Assembly: GCA_016177775.1 (NCBI GenBank)
Contig: JACOUQ010000005.1
Span: 124,001 to 188,000 of the forward strand
DNA from: Geobacter sp.
GTDB lineage: Bacteria; Desulfobacterota; Desulfuromonadia; Geobacterales; Geobacteraceae
Length of the DNA stretch: 64,000 bases
Direction: 5' to 3'
Part shown: piece by piece, positions 1-11,361 of the stretch
Layout of the letters: each line of letters opens with the position of its first letter
Numbering within the stretch: the stretch's first letter is position 1
Notes under the pieces: model-generated
What the model was told of the DNA's origin: nothing
The model's input: only the letters and a program-made list of their open reading frames with translations
Database searches by the model: none
Made by a program: the position numbers and the translations under genes

Positions 1-1058
1 AGAACAGGGACGGGGTTGCCATAAGAAAGGGGAACAACGGCTTTGTCGATCTGACAGCGAAATTGGACTCACGTTTTCTGGGGCTTTCTGCCACGCCTGA
101 GTTTCGTGTTTATAACGACGAAAGTACAATCAAGCTGAAAAAAGGCTACGCTCTCATGAACCTCGGAAGGGAGGAGTTCTTCTTCGGCAAGGATAGCAAC
201 TGGTGGGGGTCTGGGGAGAACGGTACACTTCTCCTCTCGAACAATGCCGAGCCGATCACCATGGTGAAGGTTTCCAACAGCATCCCCTACGACATTTTTG
301 GGGTCGGCTGCAGGGGGACGTTTTTCATATCAAGGCTTGAGGAGGACAGAAATGACATCCAAAACCCCATCTTCTACGGCCTGAGACTCGAACTCAAACC
401 GTTCAGATTCCTGGAGATCGGTCTTACCAAAACTGCCATCTTCGGGGGGGACGGTAGAAAAGAACGCCTGGGAGCTTTCTGGGATAGCCTCATTGGGAGA
501 GGTGAGAATGCCGAGAACCCTGATACCAATGAACCCGGTGACCAGAGGGCCGGCTACGACGTCAAGATTACCATTCCTTTCGGTTACCAACCCATTACCC
601 TTTATCTGGAGAGTGCCGGTGAGGATGAGGCTGGGGGGCTCCCGAGCAAGTGGGCTTATATTTATGGGTTCTACCTTCCCCGGATTGGAAATCTGGATCG
701 CCTGGAACTGCGTGGGGAATACACTAACACCGTTGTTTCGAGCGTTTCGGGAGTCTGGTATGCCCACCATATCTATACACAAGGTTACACCAACAAGGGG
801 AGGGTTATCGGTCATTATATCGGCGGCGATGCCAAGGACCTTTTCCTTTGGGGAAGGTACAACTTCGATACGGCAGCATTTTCCATATCCTATGAGAGGT
901 TGAGAAAGTATTTCCCCAGCCAGTTCGATTGGGAAGACTATGGGATCAAGTTCAGTAAAGAGCTGTTCAAAGGCGGATCAATCGAACTTTCTGGTAATTA
1001 TTCACGAGAGGAGACAAAAAACTTCTTTATACAACTCGGCATTAACTTCAAGCTTTGA
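1..1058 (+). CDS. Wzi-family capsule assembly outer-membrane protein, 5-prime end outside window
   Basis: The reading frame is open from the first bases of the window, so the true start and the signal peptide lie upstream; the first possible start inside is a TTG at 63, which I do not believe is used. The segment GREEFFFGKDSNWWGSGENG, followed by an LLSNNAEP stretch, is typical of Wzi-type beta barrels. The remainder alternates short amphipathic strands with turns and ends in NFKL, as expected of an outer-membrane barrel. Wzi proteins anchor or organise surface polysaccharide. The next genes, a polysaccharide exporter and a chain-length protein, support that role. About 350 codons are visible. 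Confidence 0.85.
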   Translation, partial: NRDGVAIRKGNNGFVDLTAKLDSRFLGLSATPEFRVYNDESTIKLKKGYALMNLGREEFFFGKDSNWWGSGENGTLLLSNNAEPITMVKVSNSIPYDIFGVGCRGTFFISRLEEDRNDIQNPIFYGLRLELKPFRFLEIGLTKTAIFGGDGRKERLGAFWDSLIGRGENAENPDTNEPGDQRAGYDVKITIPFGYQPITLYLESAGEDEAGGLPSKWAYIYGFYLPRIGNLDRLELRGEYTNTVVSSVSGVWYAHHIYTQGYTNKGRVIGHYIGGDAKDLFLWGRYNFDTAAFSISYERLRKYFPSQFDWEDYGIKFSKELFKGGSIELSGNYSREETKNFFIQLGINFKL

Positions 1059-1219
1059 TTCTTTGATATCATGGCGCTAAATATATTGTGAATTACTTTG
1101 GGCTAAGAAATGATTTTGGGTTTTATGTTGTCCCATTATTTACGATTTACAAATTGTCTCTTGACTGATAATCAAGGTTTATTCACAACGAATCTTTACA
1201 GACTAATAGGGGCTCAAGA

Positions 1220-4087
1220 ATGAAAAAAATGTTGAAAGTTCTAGCTACAGGTCTGATCTTTTCCGCTTTTTCCATCACGCTTGCCCTTTCAGCTGACGAA
1301 AGGCCCAAAAGTGAAGACGAAGGTATATATTTCGGTGAGAATAAGGCATCATCCGAAGTGGGAGATCCTGAAGAGAAAAGCGGTAAGACCAGTTTTTCGC
1401 CTGAAATACCGCTCGGTGAGTTAAGAATACCTCTGGAGAAGGAAGCTTCTGAGAAAAAGGAGAAGGAGAGTGCGGTTGATGGGACAGAAGAGAAAAAAGA
1501 GAAGAGATTCGTGACGCCCGAAAAGAAGGGCCGTTTGGCCCTCAAGGCCGAGGCGGGCGACGGCCTCGCCTCGCTCTCCTGGACAATTAACGGGCTAATA
1601 CAGAAGCAGGGAGATCCACTACCACGGTTTACTATTTTTTATGGTCCAGAATCGGGGAGATACGACAAAAGGGTTGAGGTAGGCAACGCAACGGAACACA
1701 AACTAAGGGAGTTGAAGAACAACCAGGTCTATTACATCAAAGTCCAGGGGTATACCAAGGACAATGCTGTAACTATTTTCTCCAACGAGCAGCGGGTAAT
1801 CCCACGTCCTGAGGAAGAGCTCGGCTCAGCGCTTGAGAGGTCATTTGCCGGCAAGACCGTTACCCTCCAGGACAAGATTGAAGCGGACCAGATTGAAAGG
1901 AAACTGAAGCAGTTCGGCTACGATTTTTTTCAGAACACCCTTCTGACTGGGGCTGCGGCCGATAACCTCCCAGTGGGTGAAGAATACCTCGTCGGTCCCG
2001 GTGATTCACTGCGCATCGACATTTGGGGGGGGGTCAACAGCCACATCGAGCTGGAAGTAGACAGAAACGGGGAGATCACTATCCCGAGGGTGGGAACGGT
2101 CAAAGTGTGGGGTCTTACCTACGGTCAGGCGAAGGAAGTCATCAACAGGTCTGTTTCCCGCTACTTCAGGGGATATGAGCTGAACGTAACTTTGGGGAGG
2201 CTTAGAACCATCCAGGTCTTCATAGTTGGCGAGGTGGAGGCGCCTGGAACATATACCGTAAGTTCCCTGGGAACGGTAATAAACGCCCTCTCCCTTGCTG
2301 GTGGGGTCTCAAGGAACGGAAGCCTCCGCAATATCAAACTATTGAAGGGAGGAAAGGTTGCCCAAGAAATCGACCTTTACGACATGCTGCTTTCGGGGGA
2401 CAGGAGCAAGGATGTGAGGCTTGCAAACGGGGATACGATTTTTGTGCCTGTGATAGGCCCGGTGGTTGCTGTGGCTGGAGAGGTCAAGCGCCCTGCCATC
2501 TATGAGTTGAAGGAAAAAACGAGCTTGAGACGTGTCCTGGAGATGTCAGGTGGGATAACGGCTGCCGGGTACACTGGAAGGTTACAGGTTGAGAGATTCG
2601 AGAGGAATGGCGCCAGAGTCGTCCTTGATTATGAGCCCAAAAGCACGCTCGATGAAACCTTGGCGACGGCGGAGGTGCAGGACCGAGACATGGTGAAGGT
2701 ATTCCCTGTGTACAAGGCCCTTAGGCAGGTAGTGACCCTCCAGGGGAACGTCGCCAGGCCTGGCGAGTACCAGTTCAGGAAGGGTATGAGAGTTGACGAC
2801 CTCATCCCCGGCTACGATGCTCTCCTACCCGACACCTTTCTGGATTCTGCCGAAATTACCCGTCTTGCCTTGCCCGATTATCATAAGGAATTAATATCCA
2901 TACATCTCGGAAAAACACTGGCGGGGGACGAAAAGGAAAACATACTCTTGCAGGAGCAAGACACCATAAGGATTTTCGCAAAAGGGGAGAAGGAGGAAAA
3001 GCGAACCGTTGCCATAAGCGGGCAGGTCCTGAATCCGGGGGCCTACGACTACTTCCCGAATATGACGGTCCGTGACTTGGTCACAGCTGCTGGCACTTTG
3101 AGGAGTAATGCTTTCCTGGAGAGCGCCGAACTGACAAGAATCGTTGTGGGAGGGGGGAGGGCGAAGTCGAGCAGGATCGATATCAACCTTGCGAAGGCCA
3201 TTGCGGGAGATCCCGAGCAAAATATCCCGCTTCAGCCCAATGACGCCCTGATCGTCCGCGGAATCCCGGACTGGCTTGAGGCTACCGACAGGTTCATAAC
3301 GTTAAAGGGGGAAGTGCGGTTTCCCGGCACATACTCCATTACCAAAGGAGAGAGGCTTAGCTCTGTTATTGAGAGGGCCGGAGGCTTCGCGGAAAAGGCG
3401 TATCTGAAAGGTGCGAAATTCACCCGAAGATCGGTTCGGGAGAACCAGCAGAAACGGATGGAGGAGGTTGTCGCGAGGGCAGAGCAGGATATTCTAAAAA
3501 AACAGGGGGAGCTGGCATTTATTGCGTCTTCAAAAGAGGAACTGGAGGCAGCCAAGACTTCCCTGGAAGGCTTGATGAAAAGCACGCAGAAGTTGAAGAC
3601 CGTAAAGGCAGAGGGGAGGGTGGTCATCCGCCTCGTTTCCCTCGACGAGTTCAGAAACACACCTTATGATATCGAGCTTATGGGGGGAGATTCCCTGGAG
3701 ATACCGCAAACCCCTAGTGTGGTCAATGTTTTTGGGCAGGTCTACAATCCCACAACCCTCATACACATGCCGAAAAAGAACACTTCCTATTACCTTAAGA
3801 AGGCAGGCGGCCCCACACGGGATGCGGAAGAGGGAGATATGTACATTCTGAAAGCTGATGGCACTGTAGTAAGCAGGGCAGAGTCGTCCGCGGGCATCAA
3901 CTGGAATGAAGACGGGAAACTGTGGTCATTCGGCGGTTTCATGTCTGCCACCCTTGACCCAGGGGACACCCTGGTGGTGCCTCAGAAACTTGAGCGGATC
4001 GCCTGGATGAGGGAGATCAAGGACATTACAACCATTCTGGCGCAGATCGCCCTCACCGCCGGAGTGGTATTAGCGGCGGGGCTATAA
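1220..4087 (+). CDS. SLBB-domain polysaccharide export protein (Wza-like), with FnIII-like N-terminal domain
   Basis: 955 residues. A signal peptide (about 1-25) is followed by a charged linker, then a fibronectin III-like segment at about 100-200. The Poly_export domain begins near 255 (YLVGPGDSLRIDIWGG). After it come several SLBB/soluble-ligand-binding repeats, recognisable by recurrent VxGEVxxPGxYxxxxG phrases near 340, 420, 515, 605 and 690. A coiled-coil-like insertion lies at about 740-800, and the C-terminus has a hydrophobic segment (ILAQIALTAGVVLAAGL). Such proteins form the outer-membrane channel for capsule or exopolysaccharide. It is far longer than Wza (about 380 residues) because of the repeated SLBB domains. 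The Wzz-like gene follows after 46 bp. Confidence 0.92.
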   Translation: MKKMLKVLATGLIFSAFSITLALSADERPKSEDEGIYFGENKASSEVGDPEEKSGKTSFSPEIPLGELRIPLEKEASEKKEKESAVDGTEEKKEKRFVTPEKKGRLALKAEAGDGLASLSWTINGLIQKQGDPLPRFTIFYGPESGRYDKRVEVGNATEHKLRELKNNQVYYIKVQGYTKDNAVTIFSNEQRVIPRPEEELGSALERSFAGKTVTLQDKIEADQIERKLKQFGYDFFQNTLLTGAAADNLPVGEEYLVGPGDSLRIDIWGGVNSHIELEVDRNGEITIPRVGTVKVWGLTYGQAKEVINRSVSRYFRGYELNVTLGRLRTIQVFIVGEVEAPGTYTVSSLGTVINALSLAGGVSRNGSLRNIKLLKGGKVAQEIDLYDMLLSGDRSKDVRLANGDTIFVPVIGPVVAVAGEVKRPAIYELKEKTSLRRVLEMSGGITAAGYTGRLQVERFERNGARVVLDYEPKSTLDETLATAEVQDRDMVKVFPVYKALRQVVTLQGNVARPGEYQFRKGMRVDDLIPGYDALLPDTFLDSAEITRLALPDYHKELISIHLGKTLAGDEKENILLQEQDTIRIFAKGEKEEKRTVAISGQVLNPGAYDYFPNMTVRDLVTAAGTLRSNAFLESAELTRIVVGGGRAKSSRIDINLAKAIAGDPEQNIPLQPNDALIVRGIPDWLEATDRFITLKGEVRFPGTYSITKGERLSSVIERAGGFAEKAYLKGAKFTRRSVRENQQKRMEEVVARAEQDILKKQGELAFIASSKEELEAAKTSLEGLMKSTQKLKTVKAEGRVVIRLVSLDEFRNTPYDIELMGGDSLEIPQTPSVVNVFGQVYNPTTLIHMPKKNTSYYLKKAGGPTRDAEEGDMYILKADGTVVSRAESSAGINWNEDGKLWSFGGFMSATLDPGDTLVVPQKLERIAWMREIKDITTILAQIALTAGVVLAAGL

Positions 4088-4101
4088 ATTCTGTAAATTG
4101 T

Positions 4102-4122
4102 GAAACGGGAAACGGGAAACGA
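4102..4122 (+). repeat. heptad tandem repeat, 3 units (GAAACGG type)
   Basis: Units GAAACGG, GAAACGG and GAAACGA, period 7, fill the gap between the exporter and the chain-length gene. This is one of a dispersed family of period-7 tracts in this window (see findings). Confidence 0.8.
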
Positions 4123-4133
4123 GGATAAATACA

Positions 4134-5315
4134 ATGGATGTGCAAACAAAAGAAATATCCGCAGAGGTAAAAAGCGTAAACCCTGTAGACCTCCTTCTGG
4201 TCGTGCTGAAGAGGAAAGGGCTTATTTTGAAGATATGTGTGGCAGCAACCCTATTCTCGTGGATTTACAGTCTTACCCTTCCCAATATCTACTCTGCGAC
4301 TGCCAAGGTTCTCCCCCCTCAGAATGATAGCGGCGGGCTTGCCGCCGTCATGGGACAGACTGCGCTGGCTGGCGTCGGAGGGGGTGGGTTGAACGCTGAC
4401 CTTTATGTCGGTATCCTCAAGAGCCGGTCGCTGGCAGATGCTGTGGTCAAACAACTCGATCTGATAAGGGTTTTCAAGGTGAAGTCGCTCGAAGAAGCCC
4501 GTGACGCTGTCTCAGGCGCGCTCAAGTTGCAAGCAGGGAAGGACGGAAACATCGCCATCACTACCGAGAGCACGGACCCGCAGATGGCTGCTTCACTGGC
4601 AAACGCCTTTGTGGAGGAACTGAGACGCCGAAGTGTTCAGCTTAACCTTACGAAGGCAGGGACCGAGAGGGCCTTCTTGGAGAAGCGTTTGGACGTGGTG
4701 AGGGAAGATCTCAGGAGGGCCGAGGAGTCGCTTAAAACATTTGCTGAGAATAACAAGGCGATAAAGTTTGAATCCCAGGCTACCGCTTCTATTCAGGAGG
4801 TTGCCCAGGCAAAGGCACAAATTGAAGCCAAGGAGGTACTGCTTGCATCGCTTCGGAGCTACCAGACCGACGAGAGCCCGGAGGTAAAAGTAGTTCAGGC
4901 GGGCATTGGAAAGCTGCGCCACCAACTTGCCGGGATGGTCGGTAGAGGCAGGAACGGTGACGTTATCCCAGCGATGGGCAGTTTGCCAAACCTGGGGCTC
5001 GAGTATGCACGCCGGATGAGGGATCTCAAGACCCAGGAGGCGGTCTTTGAGCATCTCACCAAGCAATACGAGATGGTCAAGTTGACGGAGTCGAAAGATT
5101 CCTCCTCCCTCCAGGTCCTGGACGATGCGGTGGCCCCCACCAAGACGAGCAAGCCGAAGCGTTCGTTGATCGTCATCATGAGCTCGGTAATCGCCTTTTT
5201 CCTCTCGATGTTTCTAGCCATTGCGTTGGAACACCTGGAGAATATGTCCGAGGAGGACAGGGCGCGCTGGGATGAAATCAAGAGGGCGCTGGCGTTTCGG
5301 AAGAGCGACAGGTGA
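4134..5315 (+). CDS. Wzz/GumC-like polysaccharide chain-length determinant
   Basis: 393 residues with the family architecture: a short cytoplasmic N-terminus, a first membrane segment at about 30-50, a long periplasmic part with predicted coiled coils (about 165-260), and a second membrane segment at about 343-366. The VAPTKTSKPKRSLIVIMSS phrase before the second segment is the conserved proline-rich Wzz motif. There is no C-terminal tyrosine kinase domain. It probably sets the length of the polymer exported by the upstream SLBB protein. Its stop overlaps the start of the PAP2 gene (GTGA), indicating translational coupling. Confidence 0.9.
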   Translation: MDVQTKEISAEVKSVNPVDLLLVVLKRKGLILKICVAATLFSWIYSLTLPNIYSATAKVLPPQNDSGGLAAVMGQTALAGVGGGGLNADLYVGILKSRSLADAVVKQLDLIRVFKVKSLEEARDAVSGALKLQAGKDGNIAITTESTDPQMAASLANAFVEELRRRSVQLNLTKAGTERAFLEKRLDVVREDLRRAEESLKTFAENNKAIKFESQATASIQEVAQAKAQIEAKEVLLASLRSYQTDESPEVKVVQAGIGKLRHQLAGMVGRGRNGDVIPAMGSLPNLGLEYARRMRDLKTQEAVFEHLTKQYEMVKLTESKDSSSLQVLDDAVAPTKTSKPKRSLIVIMSSVIAFFLSMFLAIALEHLENMSEEDRARWDEIKRALAFRKSDR

Positions 5316-6124
5316 TCGGGGTACGCCGCTTCATTGTGGAGGTGCTATGTCTTATCCTGCTTGCCACCCAGGTTCATGCTGCTGACCCCTCCAATTCCTC
5401 AGGCGTGGTAAAGCAAGAAGCCATCAGCCTCAGAGACGAGGCGGTGGAGGTCGCAACCACCCCGTTCGATACGGATGGGTACGGACTTTGGGGTACGATT
5501 GCAGTTGGTGGCGCCGTTGGTCTTACCTATCTGTTCGACGAGGATATCCGGGAGAAGGTTCAGGCAAACAGAAGCGGCACTCTCGACACGGCAGCGGATA
5601 TCGGCAGTGTCGTCGGCAACCCCCTGCTTCATCTTGGCATTGCCGGAGCTATTTATGGTGGCGGAATACTGGCCGATTCTCCCGCGTTGCGCGAAACCGG
5701 CGCAATGCTCGGTGAAGCGGCGCTCCTGGCGGATGCGACCAGTTTTGTCCTGAAGCAGGCAATCGGCCGTGGCAGGCCGTTTGCCGCCAATGACAAGGGG
5801 AGTTTCAGGCCGTTCCAGTTCAAATCCGACTACGATTCCCTTCCCTCTATGCATGTCGCCAGTTCCTTTGCCATGGCTTCCGTGCTTTCTTCCACCACGG
5901 AAAACCTAGGTTACAAGCTTCTTTACTACACCTCTGCAACCTTCGTGGGTTTTTCCCGCATTTACGAGGACAAGCACTGGGCGAGCGACATCGTCCTCGG
6001 TGCCGCCGTGGGCGAGCTCTGCGGCCGTATTGTGACAAAGTATCATGATTCTCACCATAAATTGGCGATAGTGCCAGTTTATGACGGCAGTTCTGCATCG
6101 GTGGGCCTTGTCTGGAAGTGGTAG
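5312..6124 (+). CDS. PAP2-family phosphatase, periplasmic/membrane
   Basis: 270 residues with a GTG start overlapping the previous stop by 4 nt. A signal-peptide-like N-terminus ends near VHAAD. The three phosphatase motifs are present: KQAIGRGRP (KX6RP), LPSMH (PSGH-like, with Met in place of Gly) and SRIYEDKHWASD (SRX5HX3D). PAP2 enzymes dephosphorylate lipid phosphates such as undecaprenyl pyrophosphate. Position at the end of an export operon suggests recycling of the polysaccharide lipid carrier, which is an inference. The substrate cannot be read from sequence. Confidence 0.88.
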   Translation: MIGVRRFIVEVLCLILLATQVHAADPSNSSGVVKQEAISLRDEAVEVATTPFDTDGYGLWGTIAVGGAVGLTYLFDEDIREKVQANRSGTLDTAADIGSVVGNPLLHLGIAGAIYGGGILADSPALRETGAMLGEAALLADATSFVLKQAIGRGRPFAANDKGSFRPFQFKSDYDSLPSMHVASSFAMASVLSSTTENLGYKLLYYTSATFVGFSRIYEDKHWASDIVLGAAVGELCGRIVTKYHDSHHKLAIVPVYDGSSASVGLVWKW

Positions 6125-6226
6125 GGGATGGGCTCCACCGCGATAAGAGCGATTTTATCGGTGTACTTTCTTGCTCAATTTTGCTTTAATCTGTAGTCCG
6201 ATGAATTGGCAAGAGAGGAGACGTGT

Positions 6227-7207
6227 TTGAGAGTTCTGGTAACAGGGGGCTGCGGTTACATAGGCAGCCATGTGGTGCGGCAGCTTTCCGAAAGTGGTTA
6301 CGAGGTAGTTGTCTATGACAATCTTTCCACCGGTTTTGCCGATGCGTTGATAGGCGGCGAAAGGCTAGTAGTGGGCGACTTGGCCGACACCCCGGCGCTT
6401 GAGGAGGTTTTCAGGGAGTACGGCATAAAAACGGTGCTCCATTTTGCCGCGGCAATCGTTGCTCCTGAATCGGTCGCCAATCCGCTAAAATACTATTCCA
6501 ACAATACTGCGAATACCCTGAATCTTCTCAGGACCTGTGTAAAGTTCGGCGTTGAGCGGTTCATATTTTCGAGCACTGCCGCGGTCTACGGTATTCCCCC
6601 CTCGGGATGCGCGGCAGAAGATTCCCCCACGATCCCCATCAACCCTTACGGTACATCGAAGCTTATGAGCGAATGGATGTTGCGCGACGCTGCCCATGCC
6701 CATGGCCTGCGTTATGCGGCTCTCCGCTATTTCAACGTTGCCGGGGCCGATCCGCAGGCGCGCATGGGGCAGCGGACCCCGGAGGCGACCCACCTCATCA
6801 AGGTGGCCTGTCAGGCGGCGTTGGGCCTCCGCCAGGCAACTACCATTTTCGGGACCGACTACCCGACTTCCGACGGAACCGGTATCAGGGATTATATCCA
6901 TATAGAGGACCTGGCCAGTGCCCATCTTGCCGCATTGCGCCACTTGGAGCATGGTGGGGAGTTGGTGACCGTAAATGTCGGGTACGGCACGGGGAGCACT
7001 GTTCGAGAAGTCCTCGACATGGTGAGGAAGGTGAGCGGCGTGAAGTTTCCGATAATCGAGGGGGAGCGTCGCCCCGGAGATCCGCCGATGCTGGTAGCAA
7101 AGGCCGACAGGATCAGAAAGCTTTTCGACTGGAAACCACGGTACGATAACTTGGCGCAGATTGTGGAAGATGCCTGGCGCTGGGAACGGAAAATCAGTGT
7201 ATTGTGA
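6227..7207 (+). CDS. galE: UDP-glucose 4-epimerase
   Basis: 326 residues if translation starts at the TTG at 6227, which places MRVLVTGGCGYIGSHV at the N-terminus and has GAGAGGAG just upstream. An earlier TTG at 6206 would add seven residues that do not match the family. The Rossmann motif TGGCGYIG, catalytic Ser/Thr around 116 and the YGTSK pair (Tyr141, Lys145) are all present. GalE interconverts UDP-glucose and UDP-galactose, supplying sugars for the polysaccharide locus just upstream. The C-terminal RRPGDPPMLVAKADRIRK segment is typical of bacterial GalE. Confidence 0.95.
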   Translation: MRVLVTGGCGYIGSHVVRQLSESGYEVVVYDNLSTGFADALIGGERLVVGDLADTPALEEVFREYGIKTVLHFAAAIVAPESVANPLKYYSNNTANTLNLLRTCVKFGVERFIFSSTAAVYGIPPSGCAAEDSPTIPINPYGTSKLMSEWMLRDAAHAHGLRYAALRYFNVAGADPQARMGQRTPEATHLIKVACQAALGLRQATTIFGTDYPTSDGTGIRDYIHIEDLASAHLAALRHLEHGGELVTVNVGYGTGSTVREVLDMVRKVSGVKFPIIEGERRPGDPPMLVAKADRIRKLFDWKPRYDNLAQIVEDAWRWERKISVL

Positions 7208-7217
7208 ATGGTGAAAA
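7204..7217 (+). repeat. heptad repeat, 2 units (GTGAATG, GTGAAAA)
   Basis: Two adjacent 7-nt units begin over the galE stop and lead into the yicC ribosome-binding site. It is a short member of the window-wide period-7 family. Confidence 0.5.
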
Positions 7218-7227
7218 AGGAGTTGTT

Positions 7228-8103
7228 ATGATCAGGAGCATGACCGGTTTCGGCAAGGCTGAGGCTGATTCGCCCGCCGGCAGGATCATTGTTGAAATCA
7301 AGTCAGTAAATCATCGCTACTGCGAGACATTCGTCAAGCTGCCGCGTGTTCTTACGTTGATTGAAAGCGATGTCAAGAAGAGAGTTGCCGAGCGGCTGAA
7401 ACGTGGGAAAATTGAGGTATACATCCAGCTCGAACCGGGGGAGCATGCCCTTGTGCCTGCCGTGAATATCGGCCTTGCCCGGGGGTACTGCGAAGCTTTC
7501 CGCTTCCTCAAGGAAGAGCTGGAGCTTGCCGATGAGGTAAGCCTTTCGTTGATCCTGGACCAGAAGGATGTGCTCGCAGCCCCGGATTCCAGGACCGACA
7601 GCGACGAATTCCGCCGCGTCCTCCTGGATACCGTAGGTGCGGCAGCTGAACGCTTGGAAAATATGCGTCTTGAGGAGGGTAAGTCGCTCTGCGATGATCT
7701 GTTGAGCCGCCGCTCACGACTTGCGGAATTGCTCGATTCTGTCGCGGAAAGAGTGCCAGTGGTGGTTTCGGAATATGCCGTGAAGCTGCGGGAGCGTTTG
7801 GCGAAGCTCTTGGAAGCAACCCCACTGGATGAGTCGAGACTGGCCCAGGAAGTGGCCATCATGGCCGACCGCGGCGATGTGACCGAGGAGCTGGTCCGGT
7901 TCCGCAGCCATCTCGCCCAACTGGATGCCTTTCTGGCGGAGATCGAGCCGGTGGGGCGGAAACTCGACTTCCTGTTGCAGGAGATGAACCGTGAGGTCAA
8001 TACAATAGGTTCGAAGGCGAATGATGCACAGATCGCCATGCTGGTGGTGGAACTGAAGGCGGAGCTGGAAAAGATCAGGGAACAAGTGCAGAACATAGAG
8101 TAA
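7228..8103 (+). CDS. yicC: YicC family endoribonuclease-like protein
   Basis: 291 residues from the ATG at 7228, preceded by AAAGGAG; a GTG at 7204 would add eight residues encoded by the heptad repeat and is unlikely. The N-terminus MIRSMTGFGKAE is the family hallmark, with VNHRYCE close behind. The C-terminal domain contains GRKLDFLLQEMNREVNTIGSK, also highly conserved. E. coli YicC is an endoribonuclease affecting small-RNA stability. The yicC-gmk-rpoZ-rel order is conserved in related bacteria. Confidence 0.95.
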   Translation: MIRSMTGFGKAEADSPAGRIIVEIKSVNHRYCETFVKLPRVLTLIESDVKKRVAERLKRGKIEVYIQLEPGEHALVPAVNIGLARGYCEAFRFLKEELELADEVSLSLILDQKDVLAAPDSRTDSDEFRRVLLDTVGAAAERLENMRLEEGKSLCDDLLSRRSRLAELLDSVAERVPVVVSEYAVKLRERLAKLLEATPLDESRLAQEVAIMADRGDVTEELVRFRSHLAQLDAFLAEIEPVGRKLDFLLQEMNREVNTIGSKANDAQIAMLVVELKAELEKIREQVQNIE

Positions 8104-8106
8104 AGC

Positions 8107-8127
8107 GTGAGGAGTCAGGAGTGAAAC
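8107..8127 (+). repeat. heptad repeat, 3 units, contains the gmk start codon
   Basis: Units GTGAGGA, GTCAGGA and GTGAAAC. The GTG of the third unit (8121-8123) is the gmk start codon, and the GGAG/AGGA of the first two units act as its Shine-Dalgarno sequence. Confidence 0.65.
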
Positions 8128-8729
8128 GAGAGGGGATACTTTTTATTATATCGGCGCCGTCAGGTGCCGGCAAAACCACGCTCTGCAAGGAAGTAATTGA
8201 CATTTTCCCGAACTTGCGGCATTCTGTAAGCTATACGACGCGCCCCCCACGCCCCGGTGAAGTTCATGGCCGGGACTATTTTTTTGTATCAAGAGAAGAG
8301 TTCGACCGGATGGTGGCGGCCGGTGAGTTTGCTGAACATGCTGAAGTGCACGGCAATTTCTACGGCACGGCTTTGAAAACCCTGGAAGAGTACCGTAAAT
8401 GCGGCATTGACGTTATTCTCGATATTGATTGCCAGGGAGCCCGTCAACTGAAGGAAAAGTACCATGGGGGAGTCTATATCTTCATCCTCCCTCCCAGCTT
8501 CCAGGAGTTGCGCCGCCGTCTCGATACCCGCAGTTCGGACAGCGACGAGATTATCGAACGGCGCATCAGGGGGGCGGCCTGGGAGATAAGGGAGTCCCGC
8601 TGGTACGACTATATAATCGTGAACGATGTATTCAGCAAGGCGGTTGAGGAGCTGAAATCGGTTCTCATCGCCGAAGGGTGCCGTTCTTCCAGGGTTATGG
8701 AGGCGGTATCGGAACTGTTTGAAATTTGA
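8121..8729 (+). CDS. gmk: Guanylate kinase
   Basis: 202 residues, GTG start. The P-loop SAPSGAGKTT lies at 11-20. The GMP-binding segment SYTTRPPRPGEVHGRDYFFV and the lid-region arginines (RRLDTRSSDSDEIIERRI) are intact. The enzyme phosphorylates GMP to GDP, feeding both nucleic acid synthesis and the (p)ppGpp pathway represented by rel two genes downstream. Its start codon and ribosome-binding site lie inside a heptad repeat, which is unusual for an essential gene. Confidence 0.97.
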   Translation: MKREGILFIISAPSGAGKTTLCKEVIDIFPNLRHSVSYTTRPPRPGEVHGRDYFFVSREEFDRMVAAGEFAEHAEVHGNFYGTALKTLEEYRKCGIDVILDIDCQGARQLKEKYHGGVYIFILPPSFQELRRRLDTRSSDSDEIIERRIRGAAWEIRESRWYDYIIVNDVFSKAVEELKSVLIAEGCRSSRVMEAVSELFEI

Positions 8730-8732
8730 ACC

Positions 8733-8798
8733 AGGCGCGAGGCGCGAGGCGCTGGGCGCTTGGATTTTCCTAGAGCCTAGAGCCTAGTGCCTAGTGCC
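8733..8798 (+). repeat. two adjacent heptad arrays (AGGCGCG and TAGAGCC types)
   Basis: 8733-8760 holds four units AGGCGCG, AGGCGCG, AGGCGCT, GGGCGCT. 8771-8798 holds TAGAGCC twice and TAGTGCC twice. Both have period 7 but unrelated unit sequences, and together they fill most of the gmk-rpoZ gap. Confidence 0.85.
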
Positions 8799-8818
8799 GC
8801 GACTAAAAGGAGCATACT

Positions 8819-9028
8819 ATGGCACGCGTTACCGTTGAAGATTGTCTGGAAAAGGTCGATAACCGTTTCCTCCTGGTTATGCTGGCATCCAAGCGGGTCA
8901 AGCAGCTGCACAAAGGGTCGAAGCCACTTATCGAGAACAAGGCGGCGAACAAGGAGGTTGTGCTCGCGCTGCGGGAAATCGCCTCTGGCAGGGTGGGGTA
9001 CGAGCTGACTTCCCGAAGAGGGCGGTAG
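8819..9028 (+). CDS. rpoZ: DNA-directed RNA polymerase omega subunit
   Basis: 69 residues, beginning [20 protein letters not shown], the conserved omega N-terminus; AGGAG lies about 8 nt before the ATG. The VKQL and [11 protein letters not shown] segments match the family. Omega assists assembly of the core polymerase and forms part of a ppGpp-binding site in proteobacteria, which suits its place directly before rel. An intrinsic terminator follows. Confidence 0.97.
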   Translation: MARVTVEDCLEKVDNRFLLVMLASKRVKQLHKGSKPLIENKAANKEVVLALREIASGRVGYELTSRRGR

Positions 9029-9051
9029 TTCAGGCTCAAAAGGGCTGAAGC

Positions 9052-9078
9052 ATTAAAAGGGCTTCCGCCCTTTTTTTG
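9052..9078 (+). terminator. intrinsic terminator after rpoZ
   Basis: Stem AAAAGGGC / GCCCTTTT with a TTCC loop, followed directly by a T run. It lies 15 bp before the rel start, so rel may be partly insulated from the upstream operon. Confidence 0.85.
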
Positions 9079-9092
9079 TCTCTAACACACTT

Positions 9093-11243
<2,151 letters not shown>

Positions 11244-11280
11244 CCAGTACAATCCTTTCCAGGTTCCTCCAGAAAAGCGA

Positions 11281-11308
11281 AAAGCCGGGTATCATAAGAC
11301 CCGGCTTT
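11281..11308. terminator. bidirectional intrinsic terminator between convergent genes
   Basis: Perfect stem AAAGCCGGGT / ACCCGGCTTT with an 8-nt loop between rel (+) and the small zinc-ribbon gene (-). Confidence 0.85.
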
Positions 11309-11361
11309 CCAACTCCAGAAAATTTCCAGTCACCAGAAGATTCTCCTTTCAACAAAAATGA

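Noticed and set aside
8733..8798. Heptad arrays considered as a CRISPR array
   Set aside because: Units are 7 nt with no spacers and no cas genes anywhere in the window.
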